Below are positions 9,722 to 18,817 of a stretch of DNA of 64,000 nt, one piece after another. Source of the DNA: Flammeovirgaceae bacterium (GTDB taxonomy: Bacteria > Bacteroidota > Bacteroidia > Cytophagales > Cyclobacteriaceae); assembly GCA_015180985.1 (NCBI GenBank), contig CP054185.1:372001-436000 (forward strand). The letters run 5' to 3'. Made by a program: the position numbers and the translations under genes. Each line of letters opens with the position of its first letter. Position 1 is the first letter of the stretch. Below the pieces are notes generated by a model. The model searched no databases and was not told the origin of the DNA. It worked only from the letters and a program-made list of their open reading frames with translations.

Positions 9722-11725
9722 TCAATTCTTTCTAATAAAAATAAATTCACCGCCCTCATCACCGGTTTGACCAATCTCACCATACTGAGGCACCTGATTG
9801 TTCGGGCTATTGTTTATAACCTCCCTGCGTAATCCGCTAAAGAGTTCTTCCGCTGTAATGTATGGCTCTTGATTTTGTTCAAGCCGCCTGATTAGAAAAT
9901 CAATAAAAACACTTCTATCCGGTACTTTCTCTAAAGTTCCACTGGTCATTGCTTTTCGGCTCTTTCTTAAGTAAAGTGTTTCAATAGCCGCTGATGCATT
10001 TTCAAAAATGGACCGGCTTTTAAAAATTCCACCCGAAAAGCATGCATCGGTTACCAGTAATGTATGGCGTGCTCCAATTCCACCAATATAGTCACGCAGG
10101 GTACCATTGGAGAGCCACGTGCTGCGTTTGTTCGGCTCAGCATCCGATGGCAGCCAATACCCTTGTTGTAACTGTTCATCCCAGTACCCGTGACCGGCAT
10201 AAAAAATCAAGAGGTTATCAAGTTTGTCAAGTTTAGCTTGTAGTTCATCCAATGCCGCATATAACTGGTTTCGGTTAGGATTTTCCATCACGGTAATATT
10301 TTTTTCATCGAATGAATAATACTGAAGGAGCGCTTGCCTCAGGCGCTGCATATCCTTAACAGGTTGATCAAGACTCACAATTCCCGGATCAGAATAAACC
10401 TGATTGGCTATGAGTAAAGCATAGTACTTATCCTTGTTAATAGTTCCGCTAAAAGGTTTGTGTTCTACCAAAAGTTTTTCCTGTGCCACATTACCGATTT
10501 TATCGGTAGCGTTAATAACCAAAGTACTCTCTGTATTAATCGGGACACTGAAATTGAATTGATAGCGATCAGGATATCCCTCAATCCGTTCTAATTTATT
10601 TCCATTAACCAGCACTTCCGTTACTCCACTAAGATCATTCACTTCCAGCAGCAACCGAACTGAAGACTGATGAACTGAGGATTTACGCGAACCGGAGGCA
10701 ATGTCTTTCGAAGCCAGTAGTTTCGGGCTTAGGATAACAACCGAAGGTGGTGTGATATCGAACGGCTTCCATGGCTCAATATTCAGCACTGTGCAGTTAT
10801 ATAATTTTACTACCGGGGTGAGGTCAGCGGCAACAATAAACCTACCATCGTATGAAAACTGCGATGCGCATACCACCTGCGATAAATCGGTGATACGTTG
10901 AGTCATTTTTCCTGCCTTATCAAAAATGATAGCCTGGCCGTCTGCACCGCTGCTAATCAAATACTTTCCATCGGGGCTATAGTTTAAATCAGTAACCCAA
11001 CTCCGATGCCCTGTGAGTGTGGAGTTTAATTCACCTGTTTGGGTATTCCAATGCCTTATGGTTTTATCATAACTTCCCGTTGTCAGGCTTTGTCCATCGC
11101 GACTAAATGCAATGGCACGAACCCAATCTTTATGGCCCCTCAAAGCATGTATTTGTTTGTTGTCTTCAACATCCCAAACAATAACAACATTATCGACCGA
11201 GCCCCAGGCGAGTTTTTTGCCATCGGGCGAAAATGCAAGGCAAAGGATTTTCTGGCCGGTCGATTGAAAAGTCTGAATCTTTTCCCGCGTGATACAATTC
11301 CAAAGGCTTACTTTTCCCTCGTCATTACCTGAAGCAAGTACTAAACCCGTTGGGCTGAAACTTAATGCCCGAACGGTACCGGTCGCACCATTGAGCTTAA
11401 GGGGTTTTGATTCCGTAAAGTCGTACAATGAAACATTTCCATCTTCACTGGAAGCCGCAACAAACCGGTTATCATAGCTTACCGCCATGGCATTGATCTT
11501 TGCGGCATGCGATGGAAGATTCCAAACATCCTGGCTGGCTGGTTCATACACTGACAGACTTCCTTTATCACCCCCGATGATAATTCGCCTGGAATTTGTG
11601 GTCACTACAACAACCCGAGCGTTTTCATCATTTGGCAGTTTGATTTTGTTTTGTTGAACAACTTGGGTATTGCCAATAATAACCGTCACACACTGAAGCA
11701 ATGTTGTTATAAGGCATCTTTTCAT
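9722..11725 (-). CDS. Exported WD40-repeat protein with C-terminal caspase (C14) domain
   Basis: 667 residues. Order: an N-terminal hydrophobic export signal (LITTLLQCVTVIIGN), six or so WD40 repeats at about residues 35-320 (for example AFSPDGKKLAWGSVDN, GHKDWVRAIAFSRDGQ), an Ig-like beta domain around 335-425, then a caspase/metacaspase domain from about 430 to 600. The catalytic dyad is intact: His512 in FYAGHGY and Cys562 in TDACFSGG. WD40-caspase architectures are known in bacteria, but most are cytosolic; here the signal sequence suggests periplasmic or surface location. It follows the outer-membrane barrel gene by 15 bp, indicating one operon. Substrate and trigger unknown. Confidence 0.88.
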   Translation of the reverse strand: MKRCLITTLLQCVTVIIGNTQVVQQNKIKLPNDENARVVVVTTNSRRIIIGGDKGSLSVYEPASQDVWNLPSHAAKINAMAVSYDNRFVAASSEDGNVSLYDFTESKPLKLNGATGTVRALSFSPTGLVLASGNDEGKVSLWNCITREKIQTFQSTGQKILCLAFSPDGKKLAWGSVDNVVIVWDVEDNKQIHALRGHKDWVRAIAFSRDGQSLTTGSYDKTIRHWNTQTGELNSTLTGHRSWVTDLNYSPDGKYLISSGADGQAIIFDKAGKMTQRITDLSQVVCASQFSYDGRFIVAADLTPVVKLYNCTVLNIEPWKPFDITPPSVVILSPKLLASKDIASGSRKSSVHQSSVRLLLEVNDLSGVTEVLVNGNKLERIEGYPDRYQFNFSVPINTESTLVINATDKIGNVAQEKLLVEHKPFSGTINKDKYYALLIANQVYSDPGIVSLDQPVKDMQRLRQALLQYYSFDEKNITVMENPNRNQLYAALDELQAKLDKLDNLLIFYAGHGYWDEQLQQGYWLPSDAEPNKRSTWLSNGTLRDYIGGIGARHTLLVTDACFSGGIFKSRSIFENASAAIETLYLRKSRKAMTSGTLEKVPDRSVFIDFLIRRLEQNQEPYITAEELFSGLRREVINNSPNNQVPQYGEIGQTGDEGGEFIFIRKN

Positions 11726-11740
11726 ATCAGAAGAAAGATT

Positions 11741-12457
11741 TTAAAAATCGCGCTTCTTTTTGCGCTTACTGAAGTAATACTTAAGGCCTCCCGAAAATTG
11801 AATAAACATTGGACCAATGATCTTGTCAGGTGTATTATTTGATACCTGGCCAATGTATAAGGCTTCTATTGCTCGTCCACTTTCTTCATCAAGATCCACC
11901 GCATGGAAGCCCCCCGAAATCGTTGCATAAAATCCACCAGTTAGTTTAAACTCAAGTCCAAGATCAAGGCCTACTCCAACCTTCGCTTTAACACTCTCAT
12001 CAAATGCCGGCTGCACCTGGCCCCGACTATCTGTTACTTGCTCCTGATTTATAATATGATTGCCAAAAAACATAAACTGAAGCTGACCGTACGGAACAAA
12101 CTTCTTTTCATGAGAAATGAAGTTCACCTTAAATCTTAACCCAAGGCCACCATCTTTTGAAGACCTGTTGTTTTTTGAATTAGAGAACTGCATGTAACGA
12201 TACACCAGGCCAAGACTTACACGATTCGATGCCTCCCAGGTCAAAAAAATATTCGTTGCCATACCGGTTGCTCCATCGTAAAAGCCCAACTCACTTGAAT
12301 TACTTGAATTTTGCCAATCTTTTTCGGGAGCGAAAGGATCCGCAGGACTCAGGGAACTCACATATCCGGTGTTAATACCTATCGAAATCTGAGCCTTTGC
12401 CGTATAGAAAGTCAAAAGCAAAGCCAAAACAAACAGTGAAATTAAGAATCTGCTCAT
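11741..12457 (-). CDS. Outer-membrane beta-barrel protein, first gene of the caspase operon
   Basis: 238 residues with a clear signal peptide (LISLFVLALLLTFYTAKA) and a mature part of alternating hydrophobic strands typical of small outer-membrane barrels (for example GLGLRFKVNFISH, FIQFSGGLKYYFS). It is the promoter-proximal gene; the WD40-caspase gene begins 15 bp after its stop. The C-terminus ends in a basic tail, KRKKKRDF. No specific function is recognised; porin, anchor or sensor roles are all possible. Confidence 0.75.
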   Translation of the reverse strand: MSRFLISLFVLALLLTFYTAKAQISIGINTGYVSSLSPADPFAPEKDWQNSSNSSELGFYDGATGMATNIFLTWEASNRVSLGLVYRYMQFSNSKNNRSSKDGGLGLRFKVNFISHEKKFVPYGQLQFMFFGNHIINQEQVTDSRGQVQPAFDESVKAKVGVGLDLGLEFKLTGGFYATISGGFHAVDLDEESGRAIEALYIGQVSNNTPDKIIGPMFIQFSGGLKYYFSKRKKKRDF

Positions 12458-12474
12458 GGCGAGGAGGGTTTAAT

Positions 12475-12506
12475 CAAAATTAAACAAATAAAGATAAACC
12501 ATCCAA
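12475..12506 (-). promoter_or_regulatory. Promoter of the barrel/WD40-caspase operon
   Basis: On the minus strand TTG (12504-12506) is followed after 21 nt by TAATTTTG (12475-12482), an exact TAnnTTTG -7 box, ending 18 nt before the ATG at 12457. Spacing and position agree with the Bacteroidota promoter consensus. Confidence 0.6.
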
Positions 12507-12609
12507 GCGCAGGACAACCCCGATGCAGGATGCTCATAAGCAGAAAAGGTGTTCCTGCAAATTACTATCCTGCTCTAAACTTAATACTGACAATAGCCCG
12601 ACTACCTCA

Positions 12610-14127
12610 CTATTGTGAAGTTTCCCGAATAAAATCAGCCAGATCTTTCTTGAATTTCTGTAAGGAAGGCCCGTGGGTGTACATCATGTGGCCGGCTTCA
12701 TAGTAGGTCATGATGATGTTCTTTTTGATTTCAGGGCGCAGGCCAAGGTGGTTAATGGAATGCTCAACACCATAAAACACGGTTGCCAAATCATAAATGC
12801 CGTTCATGATCAACACCTTCAGGTTCGGGTCTTCGTTCATGGCTTTGGCCATATCAATGCCGGTATTAATTGCGCTTTGTGTATTCCATTGCATGTTGCC
12901 CACATGGTTCCAGTCCCATTTAAAACCCGGACTGGCATAAGCCGATGTTTTATAGTTCAGTTTTTTGTCAACGCCCAGTTCACGATGGAAATAATCCAGA
13001 AAGCCGGCTGTATAGGCGGGCGAGATGGCATCACTTTGCGGATCAGTCGTACCGCTCTGGTTTATAAGGCGTTCGTTAATACCAATAAACCGTGAATCCA
13101 GCCGGCCTACCGTCATGCCCTCATTCCGCAGCAACTCATTAAAAAATTCTCCGGCCTTCACCCGTAAATCGGCTTTGAGCCAGTAATCGGTGCTCACGCC
13201 CGTATATTGGTTTAACCGACCGGCAAGTTGATTTTTTTGTGCATGCGTAAGGCGATCGCCCTTAAAGAGAGCCGGCATATACTCTTCTTCGGTAAATTTT
13301 CTAACCTCGTCCAGAAAAGCCATCAGGTTCGGGTTCTTGTTTACCAGTTTGTTATGATACCAGGCCGTAGCCGCATAAGTGGGGAAATGAACTATATAGG
13401 GCATGTCGTCATTAGGTGGGAATGTAAGCGTGCGCAGATCAAACACTGCCGAAACCATCACCACGCCATTTAACGCATAACCGCGATCGAGCAGGTAGCT
13501 CATCACACCCGCATTACGAAACGTGCCGTAACTCTCACCGAGAATATACTTTGGCGATTGAAGCCGGTCGTACTGCTTTAAAAATTGCATGATGAACAAA
13601 CTGATTGCACGAATATCCTGGTCAACACCCCAGAAGTCCTTTCCTTCGGCTTTGCCCACCGGCACGCTGAGGCCGGTGCCGATAGGGTCCATCATCACCA
13701 CGTCTGCCATATCCAGAATTGAATAATCATTATTGACCAACTGGTACGGAGCCGCCTTTGTATAGCCCGGATCGTTCACTACAATTCGTTTGGGGCCCAT
13801 TACGCCCATGTGCAGCCAATAGCTTGATGAACCCGGACCGCCATTGTAAGCAAAAATTATTGGTCTTTTTGATGGGCCGTCTTCTTTGAAATAAGCCGTA
13901 AATCCATGCAACGCAATCGGTTCATTGTTCTCATCCCTGAGCAGCATGGTACCCGCACGTGCTTTAAGCGTATGCACCACGCCATTGATTTTTACGGTTT
14001 GAGTTGTGGTGAAAACCTGGGGCTCAGGCACCGGTTTATCGGCTGGCTTTTCGGCTGGTTTATCCTGTGCCAGTGTTGTAACAACTAAATAAAAGATTGC
14101 AATAAAGAGAATGGAAATCTTTTTCAT
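12610..14127 (-). CDS. Exported S10-family serine carboxypeptidase-like protein
   Basis: 505 residues with signal peptide and a Lys/Pro/Ala-rich low-complexity linker right after it (about residues 21-36). Peptidase S10 signatures are present: the oxyanion-loop NGGPGSSS at about residue 95, the nucleophile GESYGT near residue 195, and the late Asp and His (IMNGIYDLATVF and YEAGHMMYTHG). Members remove C-terminal residues from peptides. It is 46 bp downstream of the phosphodiesterase-like gene and may belong to the same transcript; together with the M28 enzyme the region encodes several exported hydrolases. Confidence 0.9.
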   Translation of the reverse strand: MKKISILFIAIFYLVVTTLAQDKPAEKPADKPVPEPQVFTTTQTVKINGVVHTLKARAGTMLLRDENNEPIALHGFTAYFKEDGPSKRPIIFAYNGGPGSSSYWLHMGVMGPKRIVVNDPGYTKAAPYQLVNNDYSILDMADVVMMDPIGTGLSVPVGKAEGKDFWGVDQDIRAISLFIMQFLKQYDRLQSPKYILGESYGTFRNAGVMSYLLDRGYALNGVVMVSAVFDLRTLTFPPNDDMPYIVHFPTYAATAWYHNKLVNKNPNLMAFLDEVRKFTEEEYMPALFKGDRLTHAQKNQLAGRLNQYTGVSTDYWLKADLRVKAGEFFNELLRNEGMTVGRLDSRFIGINERLINQSGTTDPQSDAISPAYTAGFLDYFHRELGVDKKLNYKTSAYASPGFKWDWNHVGNMQWNTQSAINTGIDMAKAMNEDPNLKVLIMNGIYDLATVFYGVEHSINHLGLRPEIKKNIIMTYYEAGHMMYTHGPSLQKFKKDLADFIRETSQ

Positions 14128-14173
14128 GGGATGGGATTTTAACGCTTAACTAACAAAACCCGGGCGTTTAATC

Positions 14174-15409
14174 CTAATGGTTTTTTACAACTTGTGTATT
14201 GATGGAATTGCTCCGGCCCTTAACCACAATCTTATAAAACGATGATGGATACCTGCTTACATCAATGGTACAACGGCCCGGTGTGGCCGATTGGCATTTT
14301 ATCCGTTGCCACTCGTCCTTTCCTCCGGTTTTGAAATTATTGGTAGTTGACAAATAAACTACTGGTTTAGAATTCCCCTCTAGCACAGTCCAGCGTAATT
14401 CAATTTTTTTTCCGTCATCAATCAACGTTGCTCCGGCATCAGCCACAGAAACAGGGCCGATAAACGGAACACCATCCTGTTCCATAATAATTTCTTCCGG
14501 GGGATTGATTTTCAAATGCCACAACAACGAAGGCATTATATCAACAGCGGCTGTACCCTGGCCAAACCGGCCGTTCAGGTTTTTTGCATTGGTGGCAATC
14601 CAAACTGTACGTTCGCGATCGCTCTGCCCGCCATGCCCTTTGCCGGTTTGCGGATCGCGACCGTGATCGGTAGTTACTACAATCATCCAATCCTCACCAA
14701 CTTGTTTTTGTCTGAATTGAACTGCCTCCCATATCCGGCCCACTTGTTCATCGGCAAACTGAATGGCTCGTTCATAATCCGGGCTGTCGCCATGCCGATG
14801 ACCGATATCATCGGTGTACTCCAGGTAAACCCATGAAACATCAGGCGCTCGTTCGCGGATGTAGCGGGCAGCTTCCTTCGATACGTGTTCGTCTATATCA
14901 AAAATATATTTCTTATCCGCATCGTGCGGAAATTGCTTTTCATTCACTTCAAATCCGTCAAAGGCATAATCAAATTTGAAATTGCCGGCTGTTTCCAATC
15001 CTTCGCCAATCAGTTTCGTTCGGTTATCCTGCCAGGTAGAGAAGATGGCCGTCTTCAACCCGGGTTTAGCGTGCTTGGCAATTCGGAAAATATTCCAGTA
15101 ATGATAGTTAGGTTCCTTAATTGAATTATCCCAAACGTTATGCTTGTTCGACCACACACCGGTTAACACATGGTTGTAGCCGGGCGCTGAAATGGTAGGT
15201 GACTGATTATAGGAGTCATTTAAACCTCCGGTGCAGGCCCGTGTATATCCTCCTGCCTTTGCTATGGCATCAATAGAAGGAGTTTCAACTTTTTCGAGTA
15301 CATCGGCTGAAATGCCGTCAAGGATAATAAAGACTGCTTTCTGCTGGGCATAAACCAGCCCGTGCGCTGCAATTAAAATCAGCGTAAATAAACCTGCAAT
15401 TCTACTCAT
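14174..15409 (-). CDS. Exported type I phosphodiesterase/alkaline phosphatase superfamily protein
   Basis: 411 residues with an N-terminal signal peptide. It has the alkaline phosphatase/nucleotide pyrophosphatase core: metal-binding Asp in FIILDGISADV, the nucleophile region SPTISAPGYNHVLTG, YTDDIGHRHGDSPDYE and VVTTDHGRDPQTGKGHGG with metal-binding Asp/His residues. Family members hydrolyse phosphate mono- or diesters in the periplasm. The start at 15409 is chosen because its ATG overlaps the stop of the upstream membrane gene as ATGA, suggesting translational coupling; an ATG two codons earlier (15415) is possible. Confidence 0.87.
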   Translation of the reverse strand: MSRIAGLFTLILIAAHGLVYAQQKAVFIILDGISADVLEKVETPSIDAIAKAGGYTRACTGGLNDSYNQSPTISAPGYNHVLTGVWSNKHNVWDNSIKEPNYHYWNIFRIAKHAKPGLKTAIFSTWQDNRTKLIGEGLETAGNFKFDYAFDGFEVNEKQFPHDADKKYIFDIDEHVSKEAARYIRERAPDVSWVYLEYTDDIGHRHGDSPDYERAIQFADEQVGRIWEAVQFRQKQVGEDWMIVVTTDHGRDPQTGKGHGGQSDRERTVWIATNAKNLNGRFGQGTAAVDIMPSLLWHLKINPPEEIIMEQDGVPFIGPVSVADAGATLIDDGKKIELRWTVLEGNSKPVVYLSTTNNFKTGGKDEWQRIKCQSATPGRCTIDVSRYPSSFYKIVVKGRSNSINTQVVKNH

Positions 15410-15870
15410 TGCCATTGTTGTACAAATTCAGGGAGCACCTTGTTTCCAAACGTATAGATGGCTACTGAAAAAATAGTAGCCCATGCAGCCGCACTGATAA
15501 ACATGTAAATCAACACCTTGTCTTTCGGGCTGCCGAAAGCAACGGCCAGTATGGTTCCACCAATTGGCGTAAACAACAGGGGCGTTAAGAAAGCCACTCC
15601 GGCCAATCCATATTTTTTCCATATGGTAACGAACTTGCGATTGCCCTGTGAAAATTTTTTTCTCTTACTAAAGAACCGGTTTACAATTTTATCGCGTAGC
15701 CAGTCGCCAAAAAACGTAAAGGCTGTTACGCTGGCCATCATGCCCACAACTGTGGCAATAATGGTAGTTACCAAATGAAGCCCAAGGGTGTATCCGCCCA
15801 ACGGGCCTAAAATAAACTTAACCGAACTGGAAGCTGCCACGGGTAATGCTTTCAAGATTTCTTCCCACAT
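15406..15870 (-). CDS. Small multi-span membrane protein (Sm_multidrug_ex/DedA-like)
   Basis: 154 residues with about four hydrophobic segments and a basic loop (FFSKRKKFSQGNRKF). The sequence KYGLAGVAFLTPLLFTPIGG, with prolines in a membrane segment, resembles the small-multidrug-export-related family (PF06695) and more distantly DedA proteins. I give the family tentatively; transport activity is not shown. The start is ATG at 15870; an upstream TTG in frame is unlikely. Its stop overlaps the next start by ATGA. Confidence 0.68.
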   Translation of the reverse strand: MWEEILKALPVAASSSVKFILGPLGGYTLGLHLVTTIIATVVGMMASVTAFTFFGDWLRDKIVNRFFSKRKKFSQGNRKFVTIWKKYGLAGVAFLTPLLFTPIGGTILAVAFGSPKDKVLIYMFISAAAWATIFSVAIYTFGNKVLPEFVQQWQ

Positions 15871-15881
15871 ACCTAAATCAC

Positions 15882-15905
15882 GGTTCAAAGTTCAAGGTTC
15901 GAAAG
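15882..15905. repeat. Imperfect GTTC-AA micro-repeat
   Basis: Three imperfect tandem units (GGTTCAAA, GTTCAA, GGTTCGAAA) lie in the spacer between upp and the small membrane protein gene. No coding role; possibly a decayed intergenic repeat. Confidence 0.4.
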
Positions 15906-15937
15906 AGTATAAAGTGAGTTATTGTATTAACCTGAAG

Positions 15938-16582
15938 TTAAATTTTTTCGCCATAACATAAGTCGCCCGCATCGCCCAGGCCCGGCACAATGTAGGCGTG
16001 TTCATTCAGTTTCTCATCCAGGGCCCACGTCCAGATGGTAAAGGGCAATTTTAAATGCTGTTTAATGTATTCCACCCCTTCAGGTGCTGCTACCAATGCG
16101 GCTACATGAACATGAGCCGGTGTTCCGTGCTTTAACAAGGCATTTACCGACTTAACAAATGATTTGCCGGTAGCCAGCATGGGGTCGATCAGAATTACAG
16201 TGCGGCCTTTCAGTTGAGGCGCGGCCAGGTAATCCAGGTTAATGGCGATTTCTCTTTCGTCTTCCTTACGGTAAGCCCCGATGAAACCGCAATCGGCCTG
16301 GTTGAAAAAATTTTTGAATCCTTCAAAGTAAGGTAAACCGGCCCGCAAAACGGTAATTAGCACGGGTTGCTCGCTGAGTATTTCAATTTTTGATGTGCCC
16401 AGTGGCGTATCAACAAGCCTTTCTTCATACTTCAGTTTTTTCGATACTTCATACGCCATCAATTCACCGAGTCGCTCCAGGTTCATTCTGAATCGCTCAC
16501 GGTTTTGTTGAATGGATTTGTGGCGCAATTCGAACAAAAACTGGTTAGCAAGGGTGGCATATTGATTGAGAATGATCAGCAT
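15938..16582 (-). CDS. upp: Uracil phosphoribosyltransferase
   Basis: 214 residues from ATG 16582, close to the usual 208. The enzyme makes UMP from uracil and PRPP. The PRPP loop LIDPMLATGKS and the uracil-recognition end GLGDAGDLCYG are intact. A longer frame reaching 16660 overlaps the divergent M42 peptidase gene, so the inner ATG preceding the canonical start LIILNQYATLANQ is preferred. Only 41 bp separate the two divergent starts. Confidence 0.95.
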   Translation of the reverse strand: MLIILNQYATLANQFLFELRHKSIQQNRERFRMNLERLGELMAYEVSKKLKYEERLVDTPLGTSKIEILSEQPVLITVLRAGLPYFEGFKNFFNQADCGFIGAYRKEDEREIAINLDYLAAPQLKGRTVILIDPMLATGKSFVKSVNALLKHGTPAHVHVAALVAAPEGVEYIKQHLKLPFTIWTWALDEKLNEHAYIVPGLGDAGDLCYGEKI

Positions 16583-16587
16583 GGGTA

Positions 16588-16619
16588 TTTTTTTATCATC
16601 AAAATTTAGGATAAAGTTG
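16588..16619 (+). promoter_or_regulatory. Promoter for the M42 peptidase gene, predicted leaderless
   Basis: A T-run at 16588-16594 is followed after 17 nt by TAAAGTTG (16612-16619), one mismatch from TAnnTTTG. Only four bases separate it from the ATG at 16624, so the transcript would begin at or next to the start codon. Confidence 0.45.
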
Positions 16620-16623
16620 TCAT

Positions 16624-17598
16624 ATGAACCGAAATCCATCTGTGAAAAAGAAAAAAACATCAGCTAAAGCAACCCGTAAACCCGACTTCGGCCTGCTGAA
16701 AGCACTCTGTGCTGTCCACGCTCCTTCCGGAGAAGAGTATGCCATGACGGAGTTTTTGCTGAATTACATTGCCAAAGTCAAAAAAATCTGGAAAGCAAAT
16801 CCAAAAATTTTTTACGGAGAAGGTTTTCAGGATTGCATCCTGCTTCAATTCGGCAAACCGCGTACCGCCATCTTTGCCCACATGGATTCCATCGGCTTCA
16901 CCGTTCGATACTTTAATCAACTGCTTACCATCGGCAGCCCCGATGCCGAAGCGGGCACTAAACTGGTGGGTCGTGACAGGCTGGGCGAAATTGAGTGCGA
17001 ACTGGAGTTCGATAAGGAGCACCATGCCTTTTACAAATTCGGCCGCACGATTGAACGCGGCACTTCACTTACCTACAAACCCAACTTCAAAGAAACCACC
17101 CATTACATCCAGTCGCCCTACCTCGATAACCGGCTGGGGGTTTACAATGCGCTGAAAGTGGCCGAAACACTTACCGATGGCATAATTGCCTTTTCGTGCT
17201 GGGAAGAACACGGTGGCGGGTCCGTTCCTTACCTCGCCCGTTTTATGTATGAGAAGTGGGGCGTAACCCAGGCGCTTGTTTCTGACATTACCTGGGCATC
17301 GGATGGCGTTGAGCCCGGCAAAGGCGTGGTGATTTCAATGCGCGACCGGAACATACCCCGCAGAAAATTTATTGACCGTATTATATCCATTGCCGATAAG
17401 AATAAACTTCCTTACCAGCTGGAAGTAGAGGGCATGGGCTCCAGCGATGGCCGCGAATTACAACTATCGCCTATTCCGTTCGATTGGTGTTTTGTTGGCG
17501 CCCCACAGCAATTCGCACACACCCCACACGAGAAGGTGCACAAATACGATATCGAAAGCATGATCGGGCTTTACAAGGAACTGATGAAAAAACTTTAA
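16624..17598 (+). CDS. M42/M28-type metallo-aminopeptidase (cytoplasmic)
   Basis: 324 residues without a signal peptide. Metal ligands of the M42 aminopeptidase family are present: AHMDSIGF (His, Asp), YLDNRLG (bridging Asp), WEEHGGG (Glu pair), DITWASDG (Asp) and HTPHEKVHKYD (His). Such enzymes form large cytosolic complexes that trim peptides. The N-terminus is basic (KKKKTSAKATRKP), which is unusual but probably a disordered tail. Convergent with the Uma2 gene, overlapping by 4 bp at the stops. Confidence 0.88.
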   Translation: MNRNPSVKKKKTSAKATRKPDFGLLKALCAVHAPSGEEYAMTEFLLNYIAKVKKIWKANPKIFYGEGFQDCILLQFGKPRTAIFAHMDSIGFTVRYFNQLLTIGSPDAEAGTKLVGRDRLGEIECELEFDKEHHAFYKFGRTIERGTSLTYKPNFKETTHYIQSPYLDNRLGVYNALKVAETLTDGIIAFSCWEEHGGGSVPYLARFMYEKWGVTQALVSDITWASDGVEPGKGVVISMRDRNIPRRKFIDRIISIADKNKLPYQLEVEGMGSSDGRELQLSPIPFDWCFVGAPQQFAHTPHEKVHKYDIESMIGLYKELMKKL

Positions 17599-18125
17599 AA
17601 AGTAAACTTTCGGTTAAGAAGCACAGAAAGAACCTCACCTTGATAATTGCCCAACTCTTCGAACCCTGTTCCTGTGTGTTTATATCCTGCCGCTATCCTG
17701 GTTTCCGGATCAATTATCCAATATTCCTTCACGGCAAATCGTTCATAAAGATTCTTTTTTTGTACGGTATCAAACATTGGATTACCTCCGGACAGTACTT
17801 CTATAATTAAATCCGGAACACCATGTACATGTTCTTTAATAATCGATAAATTCTTTTTTTGAATAAAAAGGATTTCCGGTTGAACAGCATTGGCACTTTC
17901 ATCCAAGTAAACATCAAACGGTGCCGTAAATACCTCACCCAGATCATTTTTATCTACAAAATGCCCTATTTGAACAAGCAATCGCGAAACTATTTGCTGA
18001 TGTTTATACAACGGTGATGGGCTCATATAGATAATTCCATCAATAAGTTCAGCAAGAGTCCCCTCAGGAAGCATCTTAAATACCTCCATAATCGTTCTGG
18101 GGGGTCTTGCAATTGATTCCTGCAT
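17595..18125 (-). CDS. Uma2-family (DUF820) putative PD-(D/E)xK endonuclease
   Basis: 176 residues, the normal size. The restriction-endonuclease-like core is visible: ELIDGIIYMSPSP, VQPEILFI, PDLIIEVLS and the Lys/Tyr segment VKEYWIIDPE. The usual first acidic residue QPD is QPE here, still acidic. Uma2 proteins are common in Cyanobacteria and Bacteroidota with many copies per genome; their in vivo role is not settled. A leaderless-type promoter box lies 4 nt before its ATG. Confidence 0.85.
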   Translation of the reverse strand: MQESIARPPRTIMEVFKMLPEGTLAELIDGIIYMSPSPLYKHQQIVSRLLVQIGHFVDKNDLGEVFTAPFDVYLDESANAVQPEILFIQKKNLSIIKEHVHGVPDLIIEVLSGGNPMFDTVQKKNLYERFAVKEYWIIDPETRIAAGYKHTGTGFEELGNYQGEVLSVLLNRKFTF

Positions 18126-18129
18126 ACTT

Positions 18130-18137
18130 CAAATTTA
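18130..18137 (-). promoter_or_regulatory. -7 element for the Uma2 gene, predicted leaderless
   Basis: Minus-strand TAAATTTG matches TAnnTTTG exactly and is separated from the ATG (18125) by AAGT only, so transcription should start at about the start codon. No clear TTG at the right distance upstream. Confidence 0.45.
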
Positions 18138-18193
18138 GCAAAAAAACCAAAGTAACCTGCCGGATACAGTGGCGTTTCCTATTGATGATCTGC

Positions 18194-18733
18194 ATGATTA
18201 AAATCAAAGACCTCGAATTCAAAAAATTTATTACAGCCGCCAAAATAGCCGATAAAGTAGCTGCGCTGGCAAACCAACTTCATGCCGACTACGATGGAAA
18301 AACCCCGTTGTTCCTTCCTATCCTGAACGGCTCATTCATCTTTGCGGCCGACCTCATCCGCCAGACCAATTTGGAATGCCGCGTATCGTTTGTAAAGCAT
18401 GCTTCGTACCAGGGAACCGTAAGCACCGGGCAACTCAAAACACTTATCGGTCTTAATGAAAGCATCTTTAATCAAGATATCATTCTGGTGGAAGACATAA
18501 TGGATACCGGGTTAACACTGAGTAAAGTAGTAGAAGAACTCCGTGGCCTCGGTACCCGGTCGGTCGAAATCGTTACACTCATCCGCAAAGCGCCCGCACG
18601 CCAGCATGCCGTGCAGCCGAAATATATTGGCTTTGATATTGAAAATGAATTTGTGGTGGGCTACGGACTGGACTATGACGGCCTCGGGCGAAACTTGCCT
18701 GATATTTATAAGGTAGCCGGCAATCAATCCTGA
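18194..18733 (+). CDS. hpt: Hypoxanthine phosphoribosyltransferase
   Basis: 179 residues from ATG 18194 (MIKIKDLEFKKFI), matching the family's usual 175-180. The enzyme salvages hypoxanthine (and usually guanine) to IMP/GMP. The PRPP-binding motif ILVEDIMDTGLTLS and purine pocket end FVVGYGLDYDGLGRNLP are intact. A longer frame back to 18107 overlaps the divergent Uma2 gene and is not credible. First gene of the hpt-adk-obg run. Confidence 0.94.
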   Translation: MIKIKDLEFKKFITAAKIADKVAALANQLHADYDGKTPLFLPILNGSFIFAADLIRQTNLECRVSFVKHASYQGTVSTGQLKTLIGLNESIFNQDIILVEDIMDTGLTLSKVVEELRGLGTRSVEIVTLIRKAPARQHAVQPKYIGFDIENEFVVGYGLDYDGLGRNLPDIYKVAGNQS

Positions 18734-18767
18734 CTTTCTTCAACGGATGCCGGATCACATAGACCTG

Positions 18768-18794
18768 TTGAATTAAAATTCCATCATTATCTTG
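18768..18794 (+). promoter_or_regulatory. Candidate promoter for adk
   Basis: TTG at 18768-18770, a 17-nt spacer and TATCTTG at 18788-18794, a slightly degenerate -7 box, 24 nt before the ATG. Confidence 0.4.
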
Positions 18795-18817
18795 CAGGCC
18801 CTACAAACCTTTTACCT

